Assembly: GCF_018223745.1 (NCBI RefSeq)
Contig: NZ_CP073653.1
Location: 2,198,001 to 2,262,000, forward strand
From: Clostridium beijerinckii
GTDB taxonomy: Bacteria; Bacillota; Clostridia; Clostridiales; Clostridiaceae
Length of the DNA: 64,000 bases
Direction of reading: 5' to 3'
Positions 1 to 8,982 of the stretch are shown here, in pieces. The translations under genes and the position numbers were made by a program. Below the pieces are notes generated by a model, which worked only from the letters and a program-made list of their open reading frames with translations, did not search any database and was not told where the DNA came from. Position 1 is the stretch's first letter. Each line of letters opens with the position of its first letter.

Positions 1-2
1 AT

Positions 3-131
3 GGAGCAAATGTTAGGGCTGTTCAGAAGTTACTCGGTAATCAGGTATTAACATATATGGATACGTACTATGAGATAATCAATAATGATAAAATAAACTA
101 TATATACATGCATACTCATCCAAGAGCTTGA
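3..131 (+). pseudogene. C-terminal remnant of a tyrosine recombinase (integrase), running in from the left edge
   Basis: Frame 3 is open from the window edge to TGA at 129-131 and reads GANVRAVQKLLGN, then ends in YIYMHTHPRA. This resembles the C-terminal box of phage-type integrases, where a G-x-x-x-R-x-x-Q-x-x-L-G-H motif is followed by a short helix carrying the catalytic tyrosine. The position normally held by the catalytic histidine after LLG is Asn, and the spacing to the tyrosine region is unusual, so it is probably a decayed copy. Only the last 42 codons are visible, so a gene with an intact upstream part cannot be excluded. Confidence 0.5.
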
Positions 132-186
132 GAATAGTTATTTGTACAAGAAATTAATTAAAAATATTACGGGAGTTTCCACCCGT

Positions 187-222
187 TTGCCACCACTTAT
201 CAAATTGGTGGCAAGTTTTATT
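187..222 (+). terminator. Intrinsic terminator after the integrase remnant
   Basis: Perfect 9-bp stem TTGCCACCA (187-195) / TGGTGGCAA (206-214) with a 10-nt loop, followed by a T-rich run. Confidence 0.75.
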
Positions 223-328
223 TAAGGATGAATTTTTGTATTTGTAGATTAATATTTATTTATTAAAATTTACAGAAGGAATATTCCAACTTTTGTATAA
301 TTAACTTATATGAGAGGAGGCGATATTT

Positions 329-364
329 ATGGTCAAAAAGGAAAGGTGCATATGGATAGCGTAG
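329..364 (+). other. Possible 11-codon leader ORF
   Basis: ATG at 329 is preceded by GAGGAGG at 314-320 and reads MVKKERCIWIA before TAG. The bases just upstream of it (TTATATGAGAGGAGG) resemble the ribosome binding region of the next gene (TTATATAAGAGGAGG, about 383-397), so this may be a duplicated gene start and not a functional peptide. Confidence 0.2.
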
Positions 365-403
365 CCTTTATATACAATTAGTTATATAAGAGGAGGAAGA
401 TTA

Positions 404-637
404 ATGTTATTAAGTTCAATACAGAAATGCTCTAAGTGTGATATAAGTTTTGCATGGGAATACACTACTCCAGAAACAGAAAGAGTATTGAATTTTGAAG
501 GAGAGACTTCATCAATAGCTAGTGCTAAACTAGTAAGTGCTAAAGAAGGGAAATATGATATTAAAGTGAAATGTCCCAAATGTAAAGCTTTAAATAAGTT
601 TTATATTATTGTGCCAAGGTGTAATAATGAGAAATGA
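404..637 (+). CDS. Small zinc-ribbon protein of unknown function (77 aa)
   Basis: Product not recognised. The start is set by GAGGAGGA ending about 7 nt before ATG. Two CxxC knuckles, CSKC near the N-terminus (residues 9-12) and CPKC about 45 residues later, would form a zinc ribbon. The region between them is a short charged stretch. It stands alone between two intrinsic terminators, so it is probably monocistronic. The protein is soluble, with no signal peptide or membrane segment. Zinc binding is inferred from the cysteine pairs only. A nucleic-acid or partner-binding role is possible but nothing in the sequence selects one. Confidence 0.7.
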   Translation: MLLSSIQKCSKCDISFAWEYTTPETERVLNFEGETSSIASAKLVSAKEGKYDIKVKCPKCKALNKFYIIVPRCNNEK

Positions 638-657
638 TATAGAGAGTAAACTTAACT

Positions 658-684
658 AAGAACTCTAGAAATAGGGTTCTTTTT
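658..684 (+). terminator. Intrinsic terminator after the zinc-ribbon gene
   Basis: Nine-pair stem AAGAACTCT (658-666) / AGGGTTCTT (673-681) with one G-T pair, then a T run. Confidence 0.7.
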
Positions 685-764
685 GACGTTATAAAATTTT
701 ATTTTAAATTTAAATTGATATAGAAAAAGTATAGAAGTAACCTAATAATAATATTTATAGATGA

Positions 765-793
765 TTGTGGTTATAGGTAATTAATGGTATAAT
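765..793 (+). promoter_or_regulatory. Sigma-A type promoter for the 71-aa gene
   Basis: TTGTGG (765-770), 17-bp spacer, perfect TATAAT (788-793), about 45 bp before the start codon at 839. Confidence 0.6.
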
Positions 794-838
794 CTTAAAT
801 GCAATTTTAATTAATAATAGATTGGGGAGGAATTTTTT

Positions 839-1054
839 ATGCATCCAACAAGCACTACAATATTAAGTGTCATACTAATTATAGTATATTTAATATTATC
901 AATAGTAATATTTGCTTTATCAATATATGCATTCATATTATTTATAAAGCTAGCTAATAGAGGTATAAGAGCACTTGACATTTATATAGGAGAAAAAGAA
1001 GGACATGCAAAGGGAGATTATTATATAAATAGCAATAAATATGAAAATTATTAA
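839..1054 (+). CDS. Small membrane protein of unknown function (71 aa)
   Basis: Product not recognised. The first about 40 residues are a long run of Ile, Leu, Val and Ala, one long or two short membrane segments, followed by a charged, polar C-terminus rich in Lys, Asn and Tyr. The start is supported by GGGGAGG about 12 nt upstream and by a good promoter at 765-793. A second tiny gene follows 43 nt later and may be cotranscribed. Nothing in the sequence indicates whether it is a toxin-like peptide, a regulator subunit or a transporter accessory. Confidence 0.6.
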   Translation: MHPTSTTILSVILIIVYLILSIVIFALSIYAFILFIKLANRGIRALDIYIGEKEGHAKGDYYINSNKYENY

Positions 1055-1097
1055 TAATTATCAATTTTATTGAGAGCATATATAAGCAGGTGAGATA

Positions 1098-1262
1098 ATG
1101 AATGATAAAGAAATTGATGATATGTTTTTTAAAATTTATGATTACGAGTGGCTTGACAATCAATATAAAGAAGTAGCTAGAAAGTCGTCAGCGTATATTG
1201 GCTTTAGATTGTATATAAAGCTTAAAACACTTATCACTTCGGTTTTAAATATAAAAATATGA
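1098..1262 (+). CDS. Hypothetical 54-aa protein
   Basis: An open frame from ATG 1098 to TGA 1260-1262 encodes an acidic N-terminus with a YEWLD motif and a basic C-terminal half. It is preceded by GCAGGTGAG at about 8 nt and followed 25 bp later by an intrinsic terminator, as expected for the end of a transcription unit that begins at the promoter at 765. The family is not recognised. The length is short, so coding status rests on the ribosome binding site and the terminator context. Confidence 0.45.
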   Translation: MNDKEIDDMFFKIYDYEWLDNQYKEVARKSSAYIGFRLYIKLKTLITSVLNIKI

Positions 1263-1287
1263 TATTTATTATAAATAAGATAAACTG

Positions 1288-1315
1288 TAATAATGCTTTA
1301 GCATTATTATTTAAA
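1288..1315 (+). terminator. Intrinsic terminator
   Basis: Perfect 9-bp stem TAATAATGC (1288-1296), TTTA loop, GCATTATTA (1301-1309), then TTTTAAA. Closes the unit of the two small genes. Confidence 0.55.
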
Positions 1316-1324
1316 ACTATAAAA

Positions 1325-1375
1325 ACAAAGAGCAACATACATAGGGGTAATATGAATGTTGCTCTTTGTTTTTTA
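1325..1375 (+). terminator. Strong hairpin terminator
   Basis: Perfect 13-bp stem ACAAAGAGCAACA (1325-1337) / TGTTGCTCTTTGT (1357-1369) followed by an eight-T run. No gene lies between it and the previous terminator, so it is a tandem or back-up terminator. Confidence 0.75.
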
Positions 1376-1833
1376 TATTATAGGGTAAATATTTATGAAA
1401 AAAAGATTTTATTAACTTTATGTACTTATTTTAGTATATCATTGTGTCAGTATGATGGCAGACTAAAAAAATAAAAGAAAAATTATAAATTTCTTAATAG
1501 CGGTTTTGGATTTGAATAAATTATTTATGGTTATTTTAAAGTAATATGGAATTAGAATACTAATTGATAATAGTATTGTACATGCTGAGTTAGTATATAC
1601 TATTAGTAACATATATTAGAGCTTGTAAATAGCTAAATTAGCATAAATAATGTCGTATATTGTAGTGAAGTGATTTTTATGGAAAAGTATACAATAAAAC
1701 GACAGAAAATATATAGATTATTACAAAAAATTACATAATTTATATTTAAGTCGAACTTCTGTGCAATAAGTAAAACAAATATGATATACTTATAAAAATG
1801 TAAATTAATCTAGCTATAGGAGGAAATAAATAT
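1376..1833. other. Non-coding gap before the deacetylase gene
   Basis: AT-rich, with no supported gene. A possible minus-ten box (TATACT near 1782) precedes the deacetylase start, but no convincing minus-35 box is seen. A 19-codon ORF at about 1680 lacks support. Confidence 0.4.
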
Positions 1834-2778
1834 ATGAGAAAAAATTATAGGTATAATAAAAGTAAAGATAATAACATAAAAAAAGCTAGAATAATTATTT
1901 TATTTATGACTATAGTTTTTTTAATAGTCGGAGGTAGCTCTCTCGTTGCAGCGAAGTTTTCCAAAAATAGACAAGAAGTACAAGCACTTGATGACACTAA
2001 GCAAAGTGGAGATTCAGATTCAAATTCAAATGATAAAAAGGATAACCGAGATTCTCTGAATGTTGAGAGTAATTCAGAAGTAGAAGATTCTTCATTTATT
2101 GAAAAGTATTTGAATCAGCAAATGAAGGGGCAAAAGCCAGATGGAGCAGACGGTAAGAAAGTAGTATATTTAACATTTGATGATGGTCCATCGGAAACAG
2201 TTACACCTCAAATACTAGATATTTTGAAGTCGGAGAATGTGCATGCAACATTCTTTATTGTGGGAAAATCACTAGATAAAGATGAGAACACTAAAAATAT
2301 AGTTAAACGAGAATTATCTGAAGGAAATTCTATAGGTAATCATACTTATTCACATAATTATAATTATTTATATCCAAATGGAAAGATAAACTTATCGAAT
2401 TGTATGTCTGACATTGAAAAAACAAATGAGTCTCTAAAAAAGGTTTTAGGAGAAGATTTTTCAACTAGAGCTATTAGATTTCCAGGTGGGCATATGACTT
2501 GGAAGAATAAAGATTCAGTTGGTATGGATACTATGGACAAGGCTTTACATGAAAAAGATTATCATCAAATAGATTGGAATTCATTATCTCAGGATGCGGA
2601 AGGTGCACCTAAGAATGCAGAGCAATTAAAGCAGGAAGTTATAAAAACTACAGCAGGAAGGGAAAAGGCAATAATTTTGATGCATGATACTTACGGTAAA
2701 GAAGAAACAGCAAAAGCATTACCAGGAATTATAGAATATTTAAAACAACAGGGATATGAATTCAAGGTTATTAAATAG
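1834..2778 (+). CDS. Membrane-anchored polysaccharide deacetylase (NodB domain, peptidoglycan or chitooligosaccharide type)
   Basis: A metal-dependent deacetylase that removes N-acetyl groups from cell-wall or related glycans outside the membrane. A basic N-terminus and one membrane segment (about residues 18-40) anchor it. A Ser/Asp/Asn-rich linker follows (about 55-95), then the NodB domain. The catalytic motifs are complete: TFDDGP (114-119, catalytic and metal Asp), HTYSH (170-174, metal histidines), RFPGG, and LMHD near the C-terminus. The length of 314 aa is normal for a Bacillus/Clostridium PdaA- or PgdA-like enzyme. An AGGAGG site lies 8 nt before ATG. It is monocistronic. The substrate (peptidoglycan GlcNAc or MurNAc) cannot be told from sequence. 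Confidence 0.9.
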   Translation: MRKNYRYNKSKDNNIKKARIIILFMTIVFLIVGGSSLVAAKFSKNRQEVQALDDTKQSGDSDSNSNDKKDNRDSLNVESNSEVEDSSFIEKYLNQQMKGQKPDGADGKKVVYLTFDDGPSETVTPQILDILKSENVHATFFIVGKSLDKDENTKNIVKRELSEGNSIGNHTYSHNYNYLYPNGKINLSNCMSDIEKTNESLKKVLGEDFSTRAIRFPGGHMTWKNKDSVGMDTMDKALHEKDYHQIDWNSLSQDAEGAPKNAEQLKQEVIKTTAGREKAIILMHDTYGKEETAKALPGIIEYLKQQGYEFKVIK

Positions 2779-2877
2779 TATTTATTAAGAAAAAGATGAA
2801 TTTAGAAATTATATTAAAATTCACCTCTTTCTATTTATATAAGAAGATTATTGTAGTCTTGATTTGCAGTTTTATAC

Positions 2878-2925
2878 AAAGGTGATGGAAAAGTTAACTT
2901 AAGATTATCCATCACCTTTTGTATA
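2878..2925. terminator. Terminator between convergent deacetylase and modC genes
   Basis: Perfect 12-bp stem AAAGGTGATGGA (2878-2889) / TCCATCACCTTT (2908-2919), followed by TTGTATATT on the plus strand. The position between converging genes suggests use from both sides. Confidence 0.75.
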
Positions 2926-2984
2926 TTCACATAAATTTAAAATGGGACTTTTTAATTATATATATAGTAGTAAACGACTTAAGT

Positions 2985-4034
2985 CTAAAAATAAAATAGA
3001 TTGTCATTTGGAAAGTTGAGATATACACTAGTGTTTAGAGAGAAATTCATATTCTTTTTTTCTACCTTAAATTCAATCAATTTTGCATCTTTTTTAGTAT
3101 TGTTTTTCATATATATAGTAAATTCAAAGGGGTTTTCTATAATAGTATCAATGGTATAAGGAAAAGTATTAATGTTTTCATTATTGTTTGTGCATATTTC
3201 AATATCATGAGCTCTTATGCAGATATATTGGATATTGTCTGGAATTTCGTCATTAATAACATATTCGTGGCCCCAATTTTCAGCATAAATGGTATTTTTC
3301 CCAGTCTTTTTAGCTTTAGATATGTTTTTACATCCTGTTAATGTAGCTTCTGTAAGACTTTTAGGATGTTTAAATAAGTCTTTCTTTTCTCGATTTTCTA
3401 AAGAAACTCCATTTTCATAAACAATTATATTGTCACAAACTCTATAAGCTTCAGCTATATCATGAGTAACAAAGATAATATTACCACTATAATCTTTTAC
3501 TATAGACATTAATTCTTTTTCTAAATCATTTCTTAAATGTTGATCTAAAGCAGAGAAAGGCTCATCTAAAAGTAAAATATCAGGGGATGTTATAAGTGCC
3601 CTAGCTAAAGCTACTCTTTGCTGCTGCCCACCAGATAACTGCCAAGGATAGCGTTTTTCGAGTCCACCAAGATGTAATCTTTCTATATATTCTTTGATTA
3701 AGGATTCCTTTTGATCTTTTTCCATCTTAGAAATGCCTATTTCAATATTATCAATTATATTCATATTAGGAAACAAAGCATAATTTTGAAATAGATAACC
3801 GATTTTTCTTTTCTGTGGAGTTAAATTAATTTTATTCTCTGAATCAAAAAAAATCTTATCATTTACAATTATTTTTCCTCTAGAAGGAGTAACTAATCCG
3901 GATATACATTTTAAACTCATACTCTTACCAGATCCTGATGCACCTAAGAAACCTAGAACACCGCTTTTTTGCTCAAAATTCACATTTAAATTAAATGAGG
4001 AGAGATGTTTTTCTATATTTACATATAAGGACAT
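2985..4034 (-). CDS. modC: Molybdate ABC transporter ATPase ModC
   Basis: ATPase that powers molybdate (possibly tungstate) import with ModB. It has Walker A GASGSGKS (about residue 31), Q-loop LFQNYALFPNM, signature LSGGQQQR and Walker B ILLLDEPFSALD, all intact. The C-terminal about 120 residues form a diverged TOBE-like extension. At 349 aa it matches ModC length. Its start codon overlaps the modB stop by one base, showing translational coupling. The gene for the binding protein ModA is not next door but at 38025-38828, so the transporter is split across two loci in this window. Confidence 0.92.
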   Translation of the reverse strand: MSLYVNIEKHLSSFNLNVNFEQKSGVLGFLGASGSGKSMSLKCISGLVTPSRGKIIVNDKIFFDSENKINLTPQKRKIGYLFQNYALFPNMNIIDNIEIGISKMEKDQKESLIKEYIERLHLGGLEKRYPWQLSGGQQQRVALARALITSPDILLLDEPFSALDQHLRNDLEKELMSIVKDYSGNIIFVTHDIAEAYRVCDNIIVYENGVSLENREKKDLFKHPKSLTEATLTGCKNISKAKKTGKNTIYAENWGHEYVINDEIPDNIQYICIRAHDIEICTNNNENINTFPYTIDTIIENPFEFTIYMKNNTKKDAKLIEFKVEKKNMNFSLNTSVYLNFPNDNLFYF

Positions 4035-4711
4035 TATTTATCACTCCTTCCCATAAGTTTTAATTGAACTTCTGACCAATAGTTTAATATTAGAATTAGA
4101 AATAATGATAAAGTAACAATTATAATAACCCAAAGAATCGCTTTTTGCATATCTCCACCTTCGGCTGCAAAGAATATTGCAAGTGGCATAGTTTGAGTTT
4201 TTCCAGGGATATTACCTGCTAGCATAAGTGTTGCGCCAAATTCACCCATAGCTCTTGCAAAAGATAAAACCAGTCCACCTATAATACCTGGCATGGCTAA
4301 TGGAATAGCGATTTTATAAAATATTTTAAATTCACTAAGGCCAAGAGTTCTGGCAGCAGAAAGAATATTGATATCTATTTGTTCAAAAGCAGAACGCGTG
4401 GTTCTATACATCATAGGAAATGAAACTACTATAGCCGCAATGACTGTAGCACTCCAGCTGAAAATTAAAGAAGTATTGAAGAGGTCCAGCAGCTTTCCTA
4501 TAGGACCATTTTTACCACAGATAAGCAATAAAAAGAAACCTACAACAGTTGGAGGAAGAATTAAAGGTAAAGTAAATAACCCATCTATTATTCCTTTAGA
4601 TTTTCCTTTAAAATTTGACATCCAATAAGAAACTATAATTCCTAAAAAGAATGTTATTATTGTTGATAATGTAGCAGTTTTTATAGAAATCCATAAAGGT
4701 GAAAAATCCAT
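4034..4711 (-). CDS. modB: Molybdate ABC transporter permease ModB
   Basis: Inner-membrane permease of the molybdate importer. About five hydrophobic segments are visible, with the ABC-coupling loop EAA motif at AARTLGLSEFKIFYKIAIPLA and the conserved ARAMGEFGATLMLAGN stretch typical of ModB. The length of 225 aa is standard. AGGAGGAATTAAT precedes the start on the minus strand. It is the first gene of a two-gene modBC operon transcribed away from the purine cluster. Confidence 0.93.
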   Translation of the reverse strand: MDFSPLWISIKTATLSTIITFFLGIIVSYWMSNFKGKSKGIIDGLFTLPLILPPTVVGFFLLLICGKNGPIGKLLDLFNTSLIFSWSATVIAAIVVSFPMMYRTTRSAFEQIDINILSAARTLGLSEFKIFYKIAIPLAMPGIIGGLVLSFARAMGEFGATLMLAGNIPGKTQTMPLAIFFAAEGGDMQKAILWVIIIVTLSLFLILILNYWSEVQLKLMGRSDK

Positions 4712-5221
4712 ATTAATTCCTCCTTAAAAGTTAGACAAACTAAAAAATTGTCAAAAAATATAACATAATTCTGTAGCAGCCAATCTAAAAAATTTTAATT
4801 AGAGTAGATTACCACTGTTAAAAATCAATGCAAAATAGAATAAATATATAATACAATATTTAAATATGTTTCATATAGTCATGTTTGATAATGTTTAGTT
4901 CGGTTTTATTATGATTTTTATAATATTAGCATTAATTCTATAAAAATACAATAGTGTATTACATATGCTTAATTTTGTTTTCTGCTAGTAAAAAAATAAT
5001 AGAAATATTATTAAAAAAGATAACTTGAAAATATTTACAAGTTAATTGAAAAGATGTATGATATTACCATAAAAATAAATTTGGGATAAAAAATTTTTTT
5101 TAGGAAATGAAATGATTTGTAGAATATATAAGAGATTAATTTAATAATAATATTTCAGAAGTGGATTTCATAGGCTACTAAATATCATTACAAACAAAGT
5201 AAACAAGCATTTATTTACATT
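4712..5221. other. Divergent intergenic region between modB and ygeY
   Basis: About 500 bp of AT-rich non-coding DNA. It holds the modB ribosome binding site and must contain the modB promoter. TATGTTTCAT at about 4866-4875 resembles a motif upstream of modA (see 38877-38902), a weak hint of shared control. No hairpin terminator or RNA gene is evident. Confidence 0.35.
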
Positions 5222-5290
5222 ATCAAGTGAAACTTGACTCAGGTTGGGTTTGTGAGTGCGAGTGTTACAGCAGATAGACATCAGATAAAT
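5222..5290 (+). repeat. Internally deleted copy of repeat family T1
   Basis: Begins ATCAAGTGAAACTTGACTC and ends GACATCAGATAAAT, which are the left and right ends of the long T1 copies at 21101-21437 and 34516-34732, here joined with most of the interior missing. It sits directly upstream of ygeY and creates the false N-terminal extension of that reading frame. Confidence 0.75.
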
Positions 5291-5332
5291 ATGATTTCAA
5301 ATAAAATATTAATTAAGATAGGGGAAGAGAAT

Positions 5333-6643
5333 ATGAATTTTGAACAAATTAAATCAAAGTCTGAAAACTATAAGGAGGATATGACCAAATTCCTTCGCGA
5401 TTTAGTTGCAATACCTGGTGAAAGTGCAGAAGAAGAAGGTGTTATAAAAAGAATAGAACAAGAAATGAAAAGCGTTGGATTTGATAAAGTAGAAATAGAT
5501 CCAATGGGTAACATTTTAGGATATATGGGTACAGGAGAAACTTTAATAGGCTTTGATGCTCATATTGACACAGTTGGTATAGGAAACAGAGATAACTGGG
5601 ACTTTGATCCATACGAAGGATATGAAACCGAAACTGAAATAGGCGGACGTGGTACTTCTGATCAATTAGGCGGAATTGTTTCATCTGTTTATGGTGCAAA
5701 AATAATGAAAGACTTAGGCCTTTTAAATGAAAAATACACAGCATTAGTTGTTGGTTCAGTTCAAGAAGAAGATTGTGATGGACTTTGCTGGGAATATATA
5801 ATCAAAGAAAGTAAAATCAGACCTGAATTTGTGGTTTCTACAGAGCCAACAGATGGTGGTATCTATAGAGGACAAAGAGGCCGTATGGAAATATGTGTTG
5901 ATGTTCAAGGAATTTCATGCCACGGTTCGGCTCCAGAAAGAGGAGACAACGCAATTTATAAAATGGCTGAAATATTAATGAACATTCGTGACCTTAACGA
6001 AAATGATGCAGCTGATAATAAAGAAATCAAAGGCTTAGTAAAAATGTTAGATGAAAAATACAACCCAGAGTTTAAAGAGGCTAACTTCTTAGGAAGAGGT
6101 ACTGTTACAACTTCTCAAGTATTCTATACTTCACCAAGCCGTTGCGCAGTTGCTGACTCATGCTCAATTTCATTAGACCGTCGTATGACAGCAGGTGAGA
6201 CTTGGGAAAGCTGTTTAGAAGAAATTCGTCAACTTCCAGCTGTTAAAAAATACAATGCAACAGTAAGTATGTATAACTATGATAGACCAAGCTACACTGG
6301 TTTAGCGTACCCAATTGAATGCTACTTCCCAACTTGGGTAATTCCAGAAGATCATATTGTAACAAAAGCATTAGAAGAAGCATATAAGGGTCTTTACGGC
6401 ACAACAAGAATCGGTGCTGCTGAAAATGAAGCAATGAGAAAAGCTCGTCCACTTACTGATAAATGGACATTCTCTACAAACGGTGTTTCAATTATGGGAC
6501 GTAATGGAATTCCTGTAATAGGATTTGGACCTGGTGCAGAAGCTCAAGCACATGCTCCTAATGAAAAGACATGGAAAGAAGATTTAGTAAAATGTGCTGC
6601 AGTTTATGCTGCTGTCCCAACTATATATACTTCAAATAAATAA
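5333..6643 (+). CDS. ygeY: YgeY-family hydrolase (M20 metallopeptidase fold), purine/selenium-metabolism linked
   Basis: A zinc-dependent M20-type amidohydrolase of the YgeY family, which always travels with ygeX, ygeW, ygfK and ssnA. In the anaerobic urate pathway it is placed late, acting on a carbamoyl/diaminopropionate-type intermediate; the exact reaction is not shown by sequence. Metal motifs are present: [17 protein letters not shown], and QEEDCDG (catalytic Glu-Glu). The frame is open from 5234, but the first 33 codons lie in repeat DNA, and GGGGAAGAG just before ATG 5333 marks the likely start, giving 436 aa. ygeW follows after a short gap, so the two form an operon. Confidence 0.88.
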   Translation: MNFEQIKSKSENYKEDMTKFLRDLVAIPGESAEEEGVIKRIEQEMKSVGFDKVEIDPMGNILGYMGTGETLIGFDAHIDTVGIGNRDNWDFDPYEGYETETEIGGRGTSDQLGGIVSSVYGAKIMKDLGLLNEKYTALVVGSVQEEDCDGLCWEYIIKESKIRPEFVVSTEPTDGGIYRGQRGRMEICVDVQGISCHGSAPERGDNAIYKMAEILMNIRDLNENDAADNKEIKGLVKMLDEKYNPEFKEANFLGRGTVTTSQVFYTSPSRCAVADSCSISLDRRMTAGETWESCLEEIRQLPAVKKYNATVSMYNYDRPSYTGLAYPIECYFPTWVIPEDHIVTKALEEAYKGLYGTTRIGAAENEAMRKARPLTDKWTFSTNGVSIMGRNGIPVIGFGPGAEAQAHAPNEKTWKEDLVKCAAVYAAVPTIYTSNK

Positions 6644-6679
6644 AGATTGTTAGTAAAAATTAAGGGGGATATTAAAATT

Positions 6680-7873
6680 ATGAGTATTGTCGATAAATAT
6701 GTTAATGCATTAAAAAGCTTAGAAATTGATCAAATGTATAAAAATGACTTTTTTCTTACATGGGAAAAAACTACAGATGAGTTAAAGGCAGTTTATGAAG
6801 TGGCAGATGCATTAAGAGAATTACGTAGAAATAACAAATCAACAAGATTGTTTGATAGTGGACTTGGAATTTCATTATTCCGTGATAATTCAACACGTAC
6901 TCGTTTTTCCTATGCTAGTGCATGTAATCTTTTAGGACTTGAAGTACAAGACCTAGATGAAGGAAAAAGTCAAGTCGCTCATGGTGAAACTGTAAGGGAA
7001 ACAGCTAACATGATTTCATTTATGGCTGATGTCATCGGAATTCGTGATGATATGTATATTGGAAAAGGAAATAAATATATGCATACAGTTGCTGATGCAG
7101 TAAAGGAAGGATATGAAGATGGAGTTCTTGAACAAAAACCAACATTAGTAAATCTACAATGTGATATTGATCATCCAACTCAAGTTATGGCAGATATGCT
7201 ACATATCATACATGAGTTTGGTGGTATTGAAAATTTAAAGGGTAAAAAAATAGCTATGTCTTGGGCTTATTCACCATCTTACGGTAAGCCATTATCTGTA
7301 CCACAAGGGGTTATAGGATTAATGACACGTTTCGGTATGGACGTTTGCTTAGCACATCCAGAAGGCTATGAAGTAATGGAAGAAGTTGAAAATATAGCTC
7401 GTAATAATGCTAAGGAATCAGGTGGGACATTCACAAAAACTAATAATATGGCAGAAGCATTTAAAGATGCAGATATAGTATATCCAAAGAGCTGGGCTCC
7501 TTTTGCAGCAATGAAAGAACGTACTGATCTTTATTCAGAAGGCGATTCTGAAGGTATTAAAGCATTAGAGAAAAAACTTCTTGCTCAAAATGCAGAACAT
7601 AAAGATTGGGAATGTACAGAGGAATTAATGAAAACAACTAAAGATGGAAAGGCACTTTATTTACATTGCTTACCAGCTGATATTAGTAATTTGTCATGTG
7701 AGAAAGGTGAAGTTGAAGATTCTGTATTTGATCGTTACAGAGTTCCACTTTATAAAGAAGCAAGTTATAAGCCATATATTATAGCAGCAATGATTCTTCT
7801 AGCAAAGGTAAAGAATCCTGCAGAAGTTTTAGAAAAAATGGCTCAAAGTGAGGATATAAGATTCAGGGGTTAG
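6680..7873 (+). CDS. ygeW: Knotted carbamoyltransferase YgeW
   Basis: Member of the aspartate/ornithine carbamoyltransferase superfamily. It is expected to phosphorolyse or transfer a carbamoyl group in purine (urate) catabolism and hand carbamoyl phosphate to the carbamate kinase encoded next. The carbamoyl phosphate loop is seen as STRTRFSYA (about residue 72) and the second half carries LHCLPAD, typical of the family. The predicted length of 397 aa is close to the E. coli protein. The start at ATG 6680 is chosen for AAGGGGGAT upstream; an in-frame TTG 33 bases earlier lacks a site. It shares an operon with ygeY. Confidence 0.9.
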   Translation: MSIVDKYVNALKSLEIDQMYKNDFFLTWEKTTDELKAVYEVADALRELRRNNKSTRLFDSGLGISLFRDNSTRTRFSYASACNLLGLEVQDLDEGKSQVAHGETVRETANMISFMADVIGIRDDMYIGKGNKYMHTVADAVKEGYEDGVLEQKPTLVNLQCDIDHPTQVMADMLHIIHEFGGIENLKGKKIAMSWAYSPSYGKPLSVPQGVIGLMTRFGMDVCLAHPEGYEVMEEVENIARNNAKESGGTFTKTNNMAEAFKDADIVYPKSWAPFAAMKERTDLYSEGDSEGIKALEKKLLAQNAEHKDWECTEELMKTTKDGKALYLHCLPADISNLSCEKGEVEDSVFDRYRVPLYKEASYKPYIIAAMILLAKVKNPAEVLEKMAQSEDIRFRG

Positions 7874-7894
7874 TAATTAATAAAAAATATACAC

Positions 7895-7972
7895 ATTTAA
7901 AAAGAGCAGCTATGCTGCATATAAGAACATTTTATTTAAAAAGAGCAGCTATGCTGCATATAAGAACATTTC
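7895..7972 (+). repeat. Two tandem copies of a 39-bp unit
   Basis: Units 7895-7933 and 7934-7972 differ only in the last base and each carries the palindrome GCAGCTATGCTGC. A related AAAGCAGCTATGATGC stretch occurs at 51363-51380. The right end of a T3-type element (ATTGTTATTTTCTTTCTAGTGCCTAA, about 7987-8012) follows. Confidence 0.85.
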
Positions 7973-8040
7973 ATGGCATAATTTGAATTGTTATTTTCTT
8001 TCTAGTGCCTAAATATTTAAAAAGAGAATTGGAGGAATAT

Positions 8041-8961
8041 ATGGTGAGTAAGATTGTAATAGCCTTAGGGGGAAATGCACTAGGAAATACACTGGAAGAA
8101 CAGATGGAATCTGTAAAAGCTACTTCTAAAAGTATTGTAGATTTAATCGAAAGTGGAAATCAGGTAGTTATTACTCATGGAAATGGACCACAAGTGGGAA
8201 TGATAAACTCAGCAATGGAGCTTGTTAAAAACTCTCAAATACCATTAACAATGTGTGTTGCAATGAGTCAAGGGTATATTGGATATGATTTGCAAAATGC
8301 CATTAGGGAAGAACTTTTATCACGTAATTTAAATAATCCTGTCACAACTCTCATTACTCAAACTCTTGTGGATCCGAATGATAGCGCATTTTTAAACCCT
8401 ACAAAGCCAATTGGAGGTTTTTATTCAAAAGAGGATGCTGAAAAATTAGAGAAGACCGGAATCGTGATGAAAGAAGATTCAGGTAGGGGATATAGGCAAG
8501 TTGTTTGTTCTCCAAAACCTATTGACATAATTGAAAAGGAAACGATTTTAGAACTAGTATCGGCTGGAGAAGTAGTTATCGCAGGTGGTGGTGGTGGAAT
8601 TCCAGTTATTCAAACAGAAAACAACCATTTAAAAGGTGTACCAGCAGTAATCGATAAAGATTTTGTAGCAGCATTGTTAGCTAAAGAGATAGATGCAGAT
8701 AGTTTGATTATTTTAACAGCAGTAGAAAAAGTTGCTGTAAATTTTGGTAGACCAGATATTAAGTGGTTGGATTCACTTACAGTGGAAGAAGCTAAAAAGT
8801 ATATTAAAGAAGGCCAATTTGCACCAGGATCTATGCTTCCAAAAGTACAAGCAGCTTTAGAATTTGTTTCTTCAGGAAAAGGAAGGACTGCAATTATTAC
8901 GCTTCTAAGTAAAGTACATGATGGAATTTTAGGTAAAACAGGAACTCACTTTAAAATGTAA
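8041..8961 (+). CDS. arcC: Carbamate kinase
   Basis: Makes ATP and carbamate from carbamoyl phosphate and ADP, the energy-yielding end of urate or arginine-type fermentations. The N-terminal IVIALGGNALG, the ITHGNGPQVG nucleotide loop and AGGGGGIPV are diagnostic of the amino-acid kinase fold. At 306 aa it is full length. The start is ATG 8041 with GGAGG at 8031; the in-frame GTG at 8005 lies in repeat-derived sequence. Pairing with ygeW suggests a role in purine catabolism (the yqeA position), not arginine deimination; no arcA or arcB is present. Confidence 0.93.
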   Translation: MVSKIVIALGGNALGNTLEEQMESVKATSKSIVDLIESGNQVVITHGNGPQVGMINSAMELVKNSQIPLTMCVAMSQGYIGYDLQNAIREELLSRNLNNPVTTLITQTLVDPNDSAFLNPTKPIGGFYSKEDAEKLEKTGIVMKEDSGRGYRQVVCSPKPIDIIEKETILELVSAGEVVIAGGGGGIPVIQTENNHLKGVPAVIDKDFVAALLAKEIDADSLIILTAVEKVAVNFGRPDIKWLDSLTVEEAKKYIKEGQFAPGSMLPKVQAALEFVSSGKGRTAIITLLSKVHDGILGKTGTHFKM

Positions 8962-8982
8962 AGTTAAATTTATGCATTGTGC

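Noticed and set aside
1259..1474. 71-codon ORF on the plus strand
   Set aside because: It runs through two strong terminator hairpins, has no ribosome binding site, and no family resemblance.
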